From positions 124,001 to 188,000 of the forward strand of contig NZ_PIQC01000006.1 of the NCBI RefSeq assembly GCF_003987255.1: a stretch of DNA of 64,000 nt, written 5' to 3'. The translations under genes and the position numbers were made by a program. This document shows, piece after piece, positions 17,462 to 27,562 of this stretch. Under the pieces are notes generated by a model. That model saw nothing but the letters and a program-made list of their open reading frames with translations. It was not told the DNA's origin and ran no database searches. Numbering within the stretch: position 1 is the stretch's first letter; each line of letters begins with the position of its first letter. This DNA is from Idiomarina ramblicola. Its GTDB lineage: Bacteria > Pseudomonadota > Gammaproteobacteria > Enterobacterales > Alteromonadaceae.

Positions 17462-19306
17462 GTGTTAAATAAATACCCGTTGTGGAAAAACCTGCTGGTT
17501 ATTTTTGTCGTTTTAATGGCAGCGCTTTATGCGCTGCCAAATATTTACGGTGAAGACCCGGCAGTTCAAGTTTCCGCAAACCGAAATGCGACCATCGATA
17601 CCAGCACCATGGATCGCGTAAAAAGCAGTCTGGAAAACGCTGACATACAAGCAAAAAGTATCGCGTTAGAAGAAGAACAGTTACTGGTTCGCCTTAATTC
17701 CGATGATGAACAGTTAAAAGCCCGGGAAACTATCCTGGAAAGTTTAGGTGACGATTATATCGTTGCGCTAAACCTTGCGCCTGCGACGCCGGGATGGTTG
17801 AAAAGTGTTGGCGCTCAGCCAATGAAGCTGGGGCTTGACCTGCGTGGCGGTGTGCACTTCTTAATGGAAATCGATATGGACGAGGCTGTCCGTAAAATTG
17901 TCGATGGTATGAAAGACACGATACGTACTGAACTGCGCGAAGAGCGAATCCGGTACAGTGCTGTGCGCGTTAATGATACAACCGTGGAAGTTGAGCTTCG
18001 TAATGAAGAAGCTTACGCAGCGGCTGCCAGCTACTTAGATGGCCGTTATCAAGGTTACACTCTAGTAGAAGACGACGAAAATCAGTTGCTGCAGTTGCAG
18101 ATGACGGATCAGAAGCTTGCTGAAACACGTGATTACGCTGTATCTCAGAATATTACTATTATGCGTAACCGGGTGAATGAGCTGGGTGTTGCTGAACCCC
18201 TTATTCAACGTCAGGGCGCTAATCGCATCGTGGTTGAGCTGCCGGGTGTGCAGGATACGGCCCGGGCAAAAGAGATTTTAGGTGCTACAGCAACGCTGGA
18301 GTTCCGTATGGTCGACTCCGAAAACGATGTGCGTGATGCGCAAAATGGTCGTGTACCTTTTGGTAGCGAACTATTACCAATGCGTGACGGACCTCAGCAG
18401 TTGCTTAAAGAAGACGTCATTTTAACCGGTGACCACATTGTTAACGCTGGTGTCGGTTACGATGAATACAATCGCCCCCAGGTAAACATTACACTGGATG
18501 GCGTTGGCGGCAATAAAATGTCGATGGCGACCAAAGACCATGTTGGTCAGCCTATGGCAACGGTCTTTATTGAGTATAAAGCCACAGATGAACGTGATGC
18601 TGAAGGTAATCTGCAATTTACCAAGAATGCCGAAGTTATCAACGTGGCGACCATTCAGTCGCGGTTAGGTGGCAGTTTCCGTATTACCGGTGTTGGCGCT
18701 AACGAAGCGCAAAATCTTGCATTGTTGCTACGTGCTGGTGCCTTGATTGCCCCCATACAAATTGTCGAAGAACGTACGGTCGGCCCAAGTTTGGGTCAGC
18801 AAAACATTGACTCTGGTACTCAGGCTATTTTCTGGGGCTTCATATTAGTACTGGCGTTTATGGTGGTGTACTACAAAAAGTTCGGAATCGTTGCAAACTG
18901 CGCTTTGGCAGCCAACCTGATTCTTATTATTGGCGTCATGTCGATGATACCGGGAGCCACTCTGACCTTGCCGGGTATGGCGGGTATTGTACTAACGGTG
19001 GGTATGGCGGTAGATGCGAACGTGCTGATTTTTGAGCGCATACGTGAGGAAATTAAAGCCAAGCGCAGCCCTCAACAAGCCATTCATCATGGCTATGACA
19101 GCGCGTTATCGACCATTGCCGATGCCAACGTTACAACCTTGATTGCGGCGCTGATATTGTTCGCTATTGGTAACGGGCCGATTAAAGGCTTCGCCATCAC
19201 TCTTGCTATCGGGATTATCACATCCATGTTTACTGCGATAGTCGGAACCCGAGCCATTGTTAACTCAGTTTGGGGCGGCAAGAAGCTGTCTAAACTGCCT
19301 ATTTAG
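17462..19306 (+). CDS. secD: Protein translocase subunit SecD
   Basis: 614 residues, normal for the family. An N-terminal membrane segment is followed by the large periplasmic P1 domain starting with [13 protein letters not shown], then five C-terminal RND-type segments with [17 protein letters not shown]. SecD works with SecF to drive the late stage of protein export using the proton or sodium gradient. It starts with GTG, 8 bp ahead of which lies AGGGGC. secF follows 8 bp after the stop. Nothing irregular. Confidence 0.97.
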   Translation: MLNKYPLWKNLLVIFVVLMAALYALPNIYGEDPAVQVSANRNATIDTSTMDRVKSSLENADIQAKSIALEEEQLLVRLNSDDEQLKARETILESLGDDYIVALNLAPATPGWLKSVGAQPMKLGLDLRGGVHFLMEIDMDEAVRKIVDGMKDTIRTELREERIRYSAVRVNDTTVEVELRNEEAYAAAASYLDGRYQGYTLVEDDENQLLQLQMTDQKLAETRDYAVSQNITIMRNRVNELGVAEPLIQRQGANRIVVELPGVQDTARAKEILGATATLEFRMVDSENDVRDAQNGRVPFGSELLPMRDGPQQLLKEDVILTGDHIVNAGVGYDEYNRPQVNITLDGVGGNKMSMATKDHVGQPMATVFIEYKATDERDAEGNLQFTKNAEVINVATIQSRLGGSFRITGVGANEAQNLALLLRAGALIAPIQIVEERTVGPSLGQQNIDSGTQAIFWGFILVLAFMVVYYKKFGIVANCALAANLILIIGVMSMIPGATLTLPGMAGIVLTVGMAVDANVLIFERIREEIKAKRSPQQAIHHGYDSALSTIADANVTTLIAALILFAIGNGPIKGFAITLAIGIITSMFTAIVGTRAIVNSVWGGKKLSKLPI

Positions 19307-19314
19307 GGGGAGCC

Positions 19315-20262
19315 ATGCAAGAGATTATTAAAACGAATGAACGACTTCCCTTTATGCGTTTTCGTGGAATTATGGGCATCATCAGTGCGTTACTGGTGGT
19401 TGCTTCCATCGTTTCATTGTCGGTTAATAAGCTGAATTTTGGGCTTGATTTTACCGGCGGAACGTTACTTGAAGTTGGTTTTGAGAAAGCCGCAGATTTA
19501 AACCGCGTTCGGGGAGCTCTCGATCAAAACGGCTTCGGCGATGCTGTTGTTCAGAACTACGGTACGCAGGAAGATATCCTTATTCGTCTGGAGCCGCGTG
19601 AAGGGGTGAAAGCGGAGCAGTTGGGTACCGACATCCTAAGCTCGTTGCGCAGCGCATTTGAGCAAACGGTGGAAATGCGTCGTATTGAATTCGTTGGCCC
19701 GAATGTGGGTGACGAATTTATTGAGCAGGGCGGATTGGCTATGCTAACCGCTTTAATCTGTATTTTGCTCTACATTGCGATGCGTTTTGAGTGGCGGTTG
19801 GCTGTCGGCGCGGTCTCAGCTTTGGCGCACGACGTTATTCTGACTTTAGGGTTGTTCTCCATACTCGGACTTGAGTTTGACTTAACGGTACTGGCAGCGT
19901 TGCTAGCCGTTATCGGTTACTCAATTAACGATACGGTGGTGGTTTGTGACCGAATTAGGGAAACCTTCCGTAAGTTCTCTAAGTTGACGCCGATTCAGAC
20001 GGTTAACCGCGCGTTAACAGATACTCTGAGCCGGACATTAGTCACCTCATTAACAACCATATTGGTGTTATTAACTTTGTTCTTCCTCGGCGGACCATTG
20101 ATTCATGGGTTTGCTACGGCGTTATTATTTGGTGTGGTTATTGGTACTTATTCATCCATTTATATCGCCAGTACCGTTGCTCTGGCATTTGGTGTCAGCC
20201 GTGAAGACTTGATGCCACCAGAAGTGGAAAAAGAAGGCGCGGATCAAGATCCTCTGCAGTAA
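19315..20262 (+). CDS. secF: Protein translocase subunit SecF
   Basis: 315 residues. It has six membrane segments, a periplasmic loop with LNFGLDFTGGTLLEVGF, and the conserved C-terminal part ALLAVIGYSINDTVVVCDRIRE. GGGGGAGCC just before the ATG is the ribosome binding site. It completes the yajC-secD-secF operon. The acidic tail ending in GADQDPLQ is variable among species. Confidence 0.97.
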   Translation: MQEIIKTNERLPFMRFRGIMGIISALLVVASIVSLSVNKLNFGLDFTGGTLLEVGFEKAADLNRVRGALDQNGFGDAVVQNYGTQEDILIRLEPREGVKAEQLGTDILSSLRSAFEQTVEMRRIEFVGPNVGDEFIEQGGLAMLTALICILLYIAMRFEWRLAVGAVSALAHDVILTLGLFSILGLEFDLTVLAALLAVIGYSINDTVVVCDRIRETFRKFSKLTPIQTVNRALTDTLSRTLVTSLTTILVLLTLFFLGGPLIHGFATALLFGVVIGTYSSIYIASTVALAFGVSREDLMPPEVEKEGADQDPLQ

Positions 20263-20301
20263 TAGGGGTATGCCGTATCATTTGAATGGAGTGTATTAGA
20301 C

Positions 20302-21078
20302 ATGTTGGCCGTTGTTTCACCTGCTAAAAACCTGGATTACGAAAGTGACTTGGCAAAACTCAGTGTTAGCCAGCCGCGCTTGCTGGATAATGCTGAGGAG
20401 TTGGTCAAAGTCTGCCGCGAACTGAGTCCGCAGCAACTGGGGTCGCTAATGAAAATTAGTGACAAACTGGCAGGACTGAATGCGGCACGCTTTGAAGAAT
20501 GGCAGCGGCCTTTTAACGAAGAAAATGCACGTCCGGCTATGTTTGCATTTAATGGTGACGTTTATACGGGGTTAGATGCGGCGAGCCTGAGTCAGGACGC
20601 CATTGATACGGCCCAGAAACAGTTACGCATTCTTTCCGGCCTTTATGGTGTTTTAAGACCACTGGATCTGATGCAGCCGTACCGGCTGGAAATGGGGTCT
20701 AAGTTGGAGAACCCAGAAGGCAAAAACTTATATGAATACTGGGGCGATACCATCACAAAGGTGTTAAACGATGACTTAGCTGAGCTGGGAAGCACAACAT
20801 TAGTTAATTTAGCCTCTAATGAGTATTTCTCAGCGGTTAAGCCTAAAATGCTGAATGCGGATATTGTGACTCCAGTATTTAAAGATGAAAAGAATGGCCA
20901 ATACAAAGTCATTAGCTTTTACGCGAAGAAAGCCCGAGGACTTATGGCGCGATTTATCGTGAACCAAAAGCCACAATCCGTGTCTGATCTAAAAGAGTTT
21001 GATGCAAATGGCTACTGCTTCAACGAAGCAATGTCGAGCGACAAAGAGCTGGTTTTCTGTCGCGCTGAGCAAAAATAG
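20302..21078 (+). CDS. yaaA: Peroxide stress protein YaaA
   Basis: 258 residues, full length for the YaaA (DUF328) family. Characteristic stretches are the start [60 protein letters not shown] and [13 protein letters not shown]. In E. coli the protein lowers free iron under peroxide stress and binds DNA through a novel fold. It stands 39 bp after secF and 11 bp before the next gene, so it may be read together with the following DUF3014 gene. Confidence 0.95.
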   Translation: MLAVVSPAKNLDYESDLAKLSVSQPRLLDNAEELVKVCRELSPQQLGSLMKISDKLAGLNAARFEEWQRPFNEENARPAMFAFNGDVYTGLDAASLSQDAIDTAQKQLRILSGLYGVLRPLDLMQPYRLEMGSKLENPEGKNLYEYWGDTITKVLNDDLAELGSTTLVNLASNEYFSAVKPKMLNADIVTPVFKDEKNGQYKVISFYAKKARGLMARFIVNQKPQSVSDLKEFDANGYCFNEAMSSDKELVFCRAEQK

Positions 21079-21089
21079 AGGAGCGCACA

Positions 21090-21971
21090 ATGAGTGACGA
21101 TCGGGTTGAAACATCACCGGCAACTGAAGAAGCCAGTCGTAAAACGACTTGGGTCGTGGTTACGCTGATTGTGTTGGCCGTTATTGCCGCTATCGTATGG
21201 TGGTGGTTACCGGCTTCAGATGACAAAAAGCAGCAGACTGAAACCGTAGAGGTTGATCAGCAACAGTCTTCCGAAGTAGAGGTTGAAGGCTATGGAGAAG
21301 CAGTAGAACCTGAGCCTGAAATTGATCCGGAACCGATTACGGAAGAGCCAGAACCCGCACCAGAACCTGAAACTACTGAGCCAGAGCCTGAACCGGTTGC
21401 CTTACCTGAGCTGGATAGCAGTACGCCAACGGTATTGCAGAACCTGGATTCAACTGACGTCAATATTCGTCCGTTGAAAAGCTCTCAGCTTATTCGGGAC
21501 GCGGTGGTTCTAATGGACAATATCAGTAATGGCAGCATTGTGCGTGAGCGGACAATCGTTCAACGCCCTGATGGTCGATTTAGCGTTTTAGAAGTAGACG
21601 GTGAGCTTTATATCGATGAAAGCAGCTATCGTCGGTACGATGCGTTAGTCGACTGGTTCGTCAGTTTACAGCCTGAAGCATTAGTTGAAAACTATGAGCT
21701 ATTTAAGCCGTTAATACAGGAAGCTTATGCAGAAATTGGGTATCCAGAGTCTGATTTCGATAGTACCTTGTTAGAAGCTATTGAGACTGTCCTGGAAACA
21801 CCGGTACCAGACGGCTTGGTTCAGGTAGAAGACGATAGCGTCATGTATACTTTCGCAGATGATTCCTATGAATCCTTGCCTGCAGCACAAAAGCAATTAA
21901 TGCGTATGGGACCTGAGAATATTCAGCGTGTAAAAAAGAAGTTGCGTGAAATAAGACGAGCGTTGCAGTAA
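21090..21971 (+). CDS. DUF3014-family membrane-anchored protein
   Basis: 293 residues. One membrane segment near residues 21-41 (VVVTLIVLAVIAAIVWWWLP) is followed by a low-complexity stretch rich in Pro and Glu (PEPEIDPEPITEEPEPAPEP) of about 50 residues that could span the periplasm. A conserved C-terminal domain (from about residue 115) holds NGSIVRERTIVQRPDGRF and ALVDWFVSLQPEALVENYELFKPL. The family has no known function. GAGG lies ahead of the ATG. The acyltransferase gene follows after 4 bp, giving a likely shared transcript. Confidence 0.85.
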   Translation: MSDDRVETSPATEEASRKTTWVVVTLIVLAVIAAIVWWWLPASDDKKQQTETVEVDQQQSSEVEVEGYGEAVEPEPEIDPEPITEEPEPAPEPETTEPEPEPVALPELDSSTPTVLQNLDSTDVNIRPLKSSQLIRDAVVLMDNISNGSIVRERTIVQRPDGRFSVLEVDGELYIDESSYRRYDALVDWFVSLQPEALVENYELFKPLIQEAYAEIGYPESDFDSTLLEAIETVLETPVPDGLVQVEDDSVMYTFADDSYESLPAAQKQLMRMGPENIQRVKKKLREIRRALQ

Positions 21972-21975
21972 CTTT

Positions 21976-22578
21976 ATGAACGATAAACAAGTCATTCCTG
22001 AATTTGTAAAAGGCGAGTTTCCGGTTAGCCATAATCGCTTCCTGCGTTGGGTAGGCCGACTGGGTATGCGCGTTCTGGGCGGCTGGAAAATTAATGGTGA
22101 AATGCCTGATGTAAGAAAAGCCATTCTCCCCGTTGCCCCTCATACCTCTAACTGGGACTTCCCGGTTGGCGCTTGCGTCATGCTGGCCATGGGGTTAAAG
22201 CTAAACTATTTAGCCAAGAGCAGTCTGTTTCGCTTTCCGTTAAAAGGCTTGCTGACGAAATTGGGTGGAATTCCTATCGACAGAAGCAGCGCCAATGGCG
22301 TGGTCGGCAATATGGTAAAAGAGTTCAGAGAAAAAGATGAATTGATCCTGGTGATAACGCCGGAAGGAACCAGAAAACGCGTACATGAATGGAAAAAAGG
22401 TTTCTTGCACATGGCGAAACAAGCGAGAGTACCGGTTGTGCCGATAGTGTTTGATTATGCGCGTAAAGCGATTGATATCGGTCCGGCACTGATGATTGGT
22501 GATGAAATTGAGAAAGAATTGGCCAGAGTAAAGTCTTACTTTGAGCATGCTGAGGGCAAGCGGGGAGAAGCGTGTTGA
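21976..22578 (+). CDS. Lysophospholipid acyltransferase-family protein (PlsC-like)
   Basis: 200 residues. The acyltransferase motif I, HTSNWD (H-x4-D), lies near residue 56, with the substrate-binding LGGIPIDRS and the motif III region ITPEGTRKRVHEWKKGF. This belongs to the small PlsC-like 1-acyltransferase group. The acceptor may be a lysophospholipid or another membrane lipid; it is not the main PlsC by length. The stop overlaps the next gene by 7 nt. Same transcript as the DUF3014 gene. Confidence 0.87.
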   Translation: MNDKQVIPEFVKGEFPVSHNRFLRWVGRLGMRVLGGWKINGEMPDVRKAILPVAPHTSNWDFPVGACVMLAMGLKLNYLAKSSLFRFPLKGLLTKLGGIPIDRSSANGVVGNMVKEFREKDELILVITPEGTRKRVHEWKKGFLHMAKQARVPVVPIVFDYARKAIDIGPALMIGDEIEKELARVKSYFEHAEGKRGEAC

Positions 22579-23222
22579 GAACTCTTCTCCGGTGCTGTTT
22601 TCTGCTCGTTATTCTGCCGTTTTCATATTCGGCTACGGCCGCAGATTTTTGGCAAGAAGATTGGGTATTACCTGAATATGCTGAAGGTAATAGCTTAATT
22701 ATTCGTCCAATCAAGGCTTCAGATAAGGCTCGTTTTTTTCATAGTTATATGACCTCGCAGAAGTGGCTTTATGATCGCCTCGGCTGGGCGTGGCCCTCGG
22801 AAAAAAGCACTATGGAACAGAATGAAACCATGGTCAATTATCATCTTGAGCAAGCCAATGAGCACACGGCTTTTACTTATTTAGTAATCGATAAACAAGA
22901 CGAGTCCATCATCGGTGCCGTTTACATGGTTCCGGTAGCGGCCAGCCGGGAAGAGAAAAGCGGTATTCCCCGCAGCTCGTATAATGCAGAAGTCAGTTGG
23001 TGGTTGCTCGAGTCCGCCGTTAACGACAATTTGCATAACGATTTTTTTGCCTTATTAACCGACTGGTTAGAAGCGAGCTGGCCCTGGCGTCAGGTGTTGT
23101 TCCCCGTATCCGAAAATAACGAGACAGCGTTACAGCTGTTGGAAAGTAGCAGCGCGCGGTCGCTGGGCCGTGACTTGGATGCCAAAGAAAAGTATTTCTC
23201 CTACGCAATTTCACGCAAATAG
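22572..23222 (+). CDS. GNAT-fold protein with an N-terminal signal peptide
   Basis: 216 residues. It begins at GTG 22572, overlapping the previous stop; no later Met would keep the domain intact. Residues 1-24 form a clear signal peptide (LLRCCFLLVILPFSYSATAA). Residues about 40-216 look like a RimJ-type GNAT domain: NSLIIRPIKASDKARFF, TYLVIDKQDESIIGAVYMVP, AEVSWWLL and a late NNETALQLLE. GNAT enzymes use acetyl-CoA, which is absent from the periplasm, so the export is odd. It may be a non-catalytic periplasmic derivative. GNAT assignment is by pattern only. Confidence 0.68.
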   Translation: MLRTLLRCCFLLVILPFSYSATAADFWQEDWVLPEYAEGNSLIIRPIKASDKARFFHSYMTSQKWLYDRLGWAWPSEKSTMEQNETMVNYHLEQANEHTAFTYLVIDKQDESIIGAVYMVPVAASREEKSGIPRSSYNAEVSWWLLESAVNDNLHNDFFALLTDWLEASWPWRQVLFPVSENNETALQLLESSSARSLGRDLDAKEKYFSYAISRK

Positions 23223-23277
23223 TCCCGTATTGTGCTATCATCGCGCGCAATTAACGAACGGTTAATAAGGAAAACTC

Positions 23278-23742
23278 ATGCAGGTAATTGAAGGCGGAAT
23301 AAACGGAGCTGGTAAAAAATTTGCCATTATCGTCTCTCGTTTTAACCATTTTATGGTAGAGAGCTTATTAGATGGTGCTGTGCAAACGCTCAAACACTAT
23401 GGTGAGGTAGCCGATGAGGACATCACGGTTGTGCGTGTTCCCGGTGCTTATGAAATGCCGGTAACGGCTAGACGCCTTGCCAGTTCTGGTAAATACGATG
23501 CAATTATTGCTGTCGGTGCCGTCATTCGTGGTGGAACGCCACATTTTGAGTTTGTTGCCGGTGAATGTAACAGTGGTTTAGGTCGCGTGGCGACAGAATT
23601 TGATTTGCCAGTGGCATTTGGTGTTATTACTACTGACACGCTGGAACAAGCCATTGAGCGTAGCGGCTCTAAAGCTGGTAATAAAGGCTCGGAAGCTGCA
23701 CTAAGTGCGCTTGAAATGGTTAATGTACTGAAACAACTCTGA
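23278..23742 (+). CDS. ribH: 6,7-dimethyl-8-ribityllumazine synthase
   Basis: 154 residues, normal length. Landmarks are [33 protein letters not shown], the loop [17 protein letters not shown] with the catalytic His, and [24 protein letters not shown]. It condenses the two precursors of riboflavin into lumazine in the cytoplasm, as a capsid of 60 subunits in most bacteria. nusB follows after 10 bp, then thiL and pgpA. The other rib genes (ribD, ribE, ribBA) are not next to it, and no FMN riboswitch is seen in the short upstream region. Confidence 0.97.
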   Translation: MQVIEGGINGAGKKFAIIVSRFNHFMVESLLDGAVQTLKHYGEVADEDITVVRVPGAYEMPVTARRLASSGKYDAIIAVGAVIRGGTPHFEFVAGECNSGLGRVATEFDLPVAFGVITTDTLEQAIERSGSKAGNKGSEAALSALEMVNVLKQL

Positions 23743-23752
23743 GATACAGCAA

Positions 23753-24172
23753 ATGAAACCCGCAGCAAGAAGAAAGGCCCGTAAGCTGGCCGTGCAAGCA
23801 ATTTACTCATGGCAGTTATCGCAAAATAGCTTTAGCGAGATTGAGGCGCAATTTTTAACGGACAATGACACCAGTAAAGTGGATGTTGACTACTTTCTAG
23901 AGTTGGTTCGTGGTGTTGGCGGGCATTACCGGACACTGGACGACGCTTTAGAACCGTTTTTAGATCGACCCATTAAAGAGCTTGATCCTATTGAACTGGC
24001 GGTTCTGAGACTGTCTGCTTACGAGCTGCGAGAGCGAGTTGATGTTCCCTATAAGGTGGCTATCAACGAAGCGATAGAGCTTGCCAAGTCTTTCGGTGCG
24101 GATGACAGTCATCGTTTCGTTAATGGCGTACTTGATAAAGCAGTCGATACTTTCCGGCCAACCAGGCAGTAA
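23753..24172 (+). CDS. nusB: Transcription antitermination factor NusB
   Basis: 139 residues, all helical, with the usual start [16 protein letters not shown] and the conserved end [32 protein letters not shown]. NusB binds NusE and the boxA RNA to assemble the antitermination complex on rRNA operons. It lies between ribH and thiL, the common gammaproteobacterial order, with gaps of only 10 and 3 bp, so all four genes form one operon. Confidence 0.97.
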   Translation: MKPAARRKARKLAVQAIYSWQLSQNSFSEIEAQFLTDNDTSKVDVDYFLELVRGVGGHYRTLDDALEPFLDRPIKELDPIELAVLRLSAYELRERVDVPYKVAINEAIELAKSFGADDSHRFVNGVLDKAVDTFRPTRQ

Positions 24173-24175
24173 TTT

Positions 24176-25180
24176 ATGCCCCGCGATGAATTTTCGCTCA
24201 TTAATGAATACTTCGCTCATCGCTCCGCAAAACGGGGCGATGTTGCTATGGGCATCGGAGACGACGGAGCGGTCGTGCGACCAATCCCTGAGCATGACCT
24301 GGTTATTGTGACGGATACCCTGGTTGAGGGTGTTCATTTTGATAAAACGACACCACCGCGCTCAGTCGGTCATAAAAGTGTTGCGGTAAACTTAAGTGAC
24401 TTGGCGGCAATGGGAGCTCAGCCTTGTTGGGTCAGTCTGGCACTGACTCTGCCGCAAATAGATGAAGACTGGCTGAAAGAGTTTAGTAGCGGGTTAGATG
24501 AAATTTGCAGCTACTACGATTGCCAGCTTATTGGTGGTGATACCACCAAAGGCCCGCTGACAATTACCATTACCGCGCATGGTCAACTGCCTGAAGGAAC
24601 AGCGATACCGCGTTCAGGAGCCAAAGCCGGCGACTGGATTTATGTCAGTGGCTCGTTAGGCGATGCAGGGCTTGGCCTACAAGTGACCCAGGACAAAGTC
24701 AGTACAACAGGCCGCCATTTGCAGCAAGTGATTGAACGTTTGCATTATCCCACTCCCAGAGTCGCTTTAGGGCAAAGCTTGCGGGGCGTTGCAAGTTCCT
24801 GCATCGATGTTTCTGACGGCTTGCTGGCGGACTTAGGGCACCTGATGAAAGAAGCGGGTGCGGCAGCACAACTCGAATTAGAGAAGCTGCCATTATCACT
24901 CGCCTTAACTGAAACACTCAATGTTGACGATGCACTCGCGCTGGCTTTAACGGCTGGCGACGATTACGAGCTGTGCTTCACTTTGCCGGAAGAGCATCGG
25001 GGGCGAATGGAAACGTTAACATCACATCTTAAAACTCGCCCGGTCTGTATTGGTCGTGTTGCCAACGGTGGCCACGGCGATATTCAGCTTCGCTATCATG
25101 GCGATGAATGGTCTCTTGCGGATGGCTACCAAAGCTTTAATCACTTTTCGCACAGTGACATGAGTCAGGAAGAAAGCTAA
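24176..25180 (+). CDS. thiL: Thiamine-monophosphate kinase
   Basis: 334 residues. Conserved parts: GDDGAVVRP, VTDTLVEGVHF, VGHKSVAVNLSDLAAMGAQP, LIGGDTTKG, CIDVSDGLLADLGHL and LTAGDDYELCF, all metal and nucleotide contacts of ThiL. It phosphorylates thiamine monophosphate to the active diphosphate. It starts 3 bp after nusB, with no separate promoter, and pgpA follows after 14 bp. No TPP riboswitch is seen. Confidence 0.97.
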   Translation: MPRDEFSLINEYFAHRSAKRGDVAMGIGDDGAVVRPIPEHDLVIVTDTLVEGVHFDKTTPPRSVGHKSVAVNLSDLAAMGAQPCWVSLALTLPQIDEDWLKEFSSGLDEICSYYDCQLIGGDTTKGPLTITITAHGQLPEGTAIPRSGAKAGDWIYVSGSLGDAGLGLQVTQDKVSTTGRHLQQVIERLHYPTPRVALGQSLRGVASSCIDVSDGLLADLGHLMKEAGAAAQLELEKLPLSLALTETLNVDDALALALTAGDDYELCFTLPEEHRGRMETLTSHLKTRPVCIGRVANGGHGDIQLRYHGDEWSLADGYQSFNHFSHSDMSQEES

Positions 25181-25194
25181 GGAGCCGCCCGTCT

Positions 25195-25677
25195 ATGCCT
25201 CAATCTAAGTTATCCTGGTTTAATCCTGTTCATTGGCTGGCTCTGGGCTTTGGTTCAGGCTTAGCGCCGAAAGCTCCGGGTACCTTTGGAACACTGGTCG
25301 GTATTCCCCTTGTCTTTTTATTAGCGTCTCTTAGTTGGTGGGAGTATCTGCTGGCCTTGGTTGTTATGACCCTGGCTGGTATCTGGATATGCCAGTACAC
25401 CGCGAAAGCGATGGGAGAGCATGATCATCCCGCTATCGTTTGGGATGAAATTGTTGGTTATGCTGTTGCCATGTTTGCGCTACCTGTGGAACCTGTTTGG
25501 TTGTTAGCTGCCTTCATCTTATTTCGCATTTTTGACATCTGGAAGCCGGGCCCTATTGGTTGGGCAGATAAGAAGCTACACGGCGGAAGCGGTATTATGA
25601 TGGATGATGTATTCGCTGGTATTTTTTCAGCTGTACTACTGCATTTAGGCTGGTGGCTGTCAGGCTTGGTGAGTTAA
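25195..25677 (+). CDS. pgpA: Phosphatidylglycerophosphatase A
   Basis: 160 residues with four membrane segments. The family motifs are visible: GSGLAPKAPGTFGTL near the start and the metal-binding WDEIVGYAVAM plus FRIFDIWKPGPIGWAD in the middle. It removes the phosphate from phosphatidylglycerophosphate to give phosphatidylglycerol in the inner membrane. Last gene of the ribH-nusB-thiL-pgpA operon. The stop region overlaps a long imperfect hairpin between convergent genes. Confidence 0.95.
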   Translation: MPQSKLSWFNPVHWLALGFGSGLAPKAPGTFGTLVGIPLVFLLASLSWWEYLLALVVMTLAGIWICQYTAKAMGEHDHPAIVWDEIVGYAVAMFALPVEPVWLLAAFILFRIFDIWKPGPIGWADKKLHGGSGIMMDDVFAGIFSAVLLHLGWWLSGLVS

Positions 25678-25692
25678 AGCCAACCTGACAGC
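25656..25692. terminator. Hairpin at the pgpA/dxs convergence
   Basis: GCTGTCAGG (25656-25664) pairs with CCTGACAGC (25684-25692), with TTGG/CCAA continuing inward across one bulge. It overlaps the pgpA stop and lies 9 nt from the dxs stop. No long T-run follows on either strand, so it may be a weak or Rho-helped terminator. Confidence 0.45.
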
Positions 25693-25701
25693 GTCGGTGT
25701 T

Positions 25702-27558
25702 CTAGCCTTTCTTAATAAAGTCATTTACCTGGCGTTCAATTCCAGCGACATCAAGCCCCAGCTCCGCTCGCACTTCTCCTTGCGATCCGTGCTTAACAAA
25801 CTCATCTGGTAACCCGAGAGTTAATACCTGAGGATTACTAGCCTGCCTAACGACGTATTCGCTAACTGCGCTGCCTGCGCCGCCCGCTGTGACGTTTTCT
25901 TCTACCGTAACGAATACTGAGTGGTCTTTCATTAATTGGTCCAGACACGCGGTATCCAGAGGTTTAACAAAACGCATATCAATGACGGTGGCATTAAATG
26001 CTGAAGCCGCTTTTTCGACTTCCGGTAACAACGCACCAAAGTTAAGGAATGCAATATCCTTACCCTGATGGATGGTTTTTGATTTGCCGATATCGATGGC
26101 TTTGCCCTGACGAACCTCAAGGCCAATGCCTGCTCCACGAGGGTAACGCACGGCTGCCGGGCCTTTATACTGGTAACCTGTGGTTAGCATATCCAGACAT
26201 TCTTGCTCATTGCTGGGCGCCATGACCAGCATATTGGGTATGCAACGCAGGTAACTCAAATCGAAAGCTCCCTGGTGGGTCGGCCCGTCGGCACCGACAA
26301 CACCAGCGCGGTCAATCGCAAATAAGACATCAAGGTTTTGCAACGCGACATCATGAATCAGCTGGTCGTATCCGCGCTGTAAAAAGGTGGAATAAATGGC
26401 TACGACAGGTTTCATTCCTGCAATGGCTAAACCGGCGGCATAGGTCACGCTATGTTGCTCGGCAATAGCCACATCAAAATACTGTTGCGGAAAGCGTTGC
26501 GAAAACTCAACCATACCTGAGCCCTCACGCATTGCCGGAGTTACTGCCATTAGCGACGGGTCGCCACTTGCGGTATCACACAGCCATTGGCCGAAAATTT
26601 CAGAGTAGCTGGGAACGCCGGCCGCTTTCTTCGGTAAACTGGACTCTGCCGGGTCAAATTTAGGCACCCCGTGATAACCAATCGGGTCTTTCTCGGCTGG
26701 TTTATAACCTTTGCCTTTTTGAGTAACAATGTGCAGTAACTGCGGACCTTTTAAGTCGCGCATATTCGATAAGGTATCCACCAGGGTATCGACATCGTGA
26801 CCATCGATAGGACCTATGTAATTGAATCCCAGCTCTTCAAAAATAGTGCCCGGTGCCATCATGCCTTTCATGTGCTCTTCAGCACGGCTGGCAAAATGCC
26901 GAATATGGGGCAGGGGGCTGAGCAGCTTTTTACTGCCCTCGCGTAATGAGGTATAAAAACGCCCGGATAACAGGCGCGCAAAATGATGATTCAAGGCGCC
27001 GACGTTTTCTGAAATCGACATATCGTTGTCGTTTAATACCACCAACATATCCGGTTTTATGTCACCGGCATGGTTCATCGCTTCGAACGCCATACCGGCG
27101 GTCATGGCTCCGTCGCCAATAATGGACACAACTTTTTGCTGCAGACTTTGGCGCTGTGCGGCTACAGCCAGGCCTAAAGCCGCTGAAATCGACGTACTTG
27201 AATGCCCCACCGACAGAACATCGTATTCGCTTTCTTCCCGCCATGGAAAAGGGTGCAAACCGTCTTTTTGGCGAATAGTGTGTAACTGCTGTTTACGTCC
27301 AGTCAGTATTTTATGCGGATAAGCCTGATGGCCAACATCCCAAACCAGTTTGTCTTCAGGTGTGTGGTAGATGTAATGCAGTGCGACTGTTAATTCAACC
27401 GTACCTAAACCGGACGCAAGGTGCCCGCTGCTCTGGCTGACAGATGTCAGCAAAAACTGACGAATTTCGGCACACAATTCGGGTAATTGCGTTCGCGGTA
27501 AGCGGCGCAAGTCAGCGGGAGAGTTAATTTTATCGAGTAACGGGTATTGTTGAGTCAT
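25702..27558 (-). CDS. dxs: 1-deoxy-D-xylulose-5-phosphate synthase
   Basis: 618 residues, normal length. The thiamine-diphosphate binding part holds [18 protein letters not shown] and [17 protein letters not shown]; the pyrimidine domain holds [17 protein letters not shown] and a central [18 protein letters not shown]. It makes DXP from pyruvate and glyceraldehyde 3-phosphate, the first step of the MEP isoprenoid pathway. It starts 4 bp after the ispA stop on the minus strand, in the common xseB-ispA-dxs operon. Confidence 0.97.
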   Translation of the reverse strand: MTQQYPLLDKINSPADLRRLPRTQLPELCAEIRQFLLTSVSQSSGHLASGLGTVELTVALHYIYHTPEDKLVWDVGHQAYPHKILTGRKQQLHTIRQKDGLHPFPWREESEYDVLSVGHSSTSISAALGLAVAAQRQSLQQKVVSIIGDGAMTAGMAFEAMNHAGDIKPDMLVVLNDNDMSISENVGALNHHFARLLSGRFYTSLREGSKKLLSPLPHIRHFASRAEEHMKGMMAPGTIFEELGFNYIGPIDGHDVDTLVDTLSNMRDLKGPQLLHIVTQKGKGYKPAEKDPIGYHGVPKFDPAESSLPKKAAGVPSYSEIFGQWLCDTASGDPSLMAVTPAMREGSGMVEFSQRFPQQYFDVAIAEQHSVTYAAGLAIAGMKPVVAIYSTFLQRGYDQLIHDVALQNLDVLFAIDRAGVVGADGPTHQGAFDLSYLRCIPNMLVMAPSNEQECLDMLTTGYQYKGPAAVRYPRGAGIGLEVRQGKAIDIGKSKTIHQGKDIAFLNFGALLPEVEKAASAFNATVIDMRFVKPLDTACLDQLMKDHSVFVTVEENVTAGGAGSAVSEYVVRQASNPQVLTLGLPDEFVKHGSQGEVRAELGLDVAGIERQVNDFIKKG

Positions 27559-27562
27559 TCAG

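Noticed and set aside
23223-23277. Possible FMN riboswitch before ribH
   Set aside because: The gap is only 55 bp, too short for the aptamer, and none of its conserved blocks is present.
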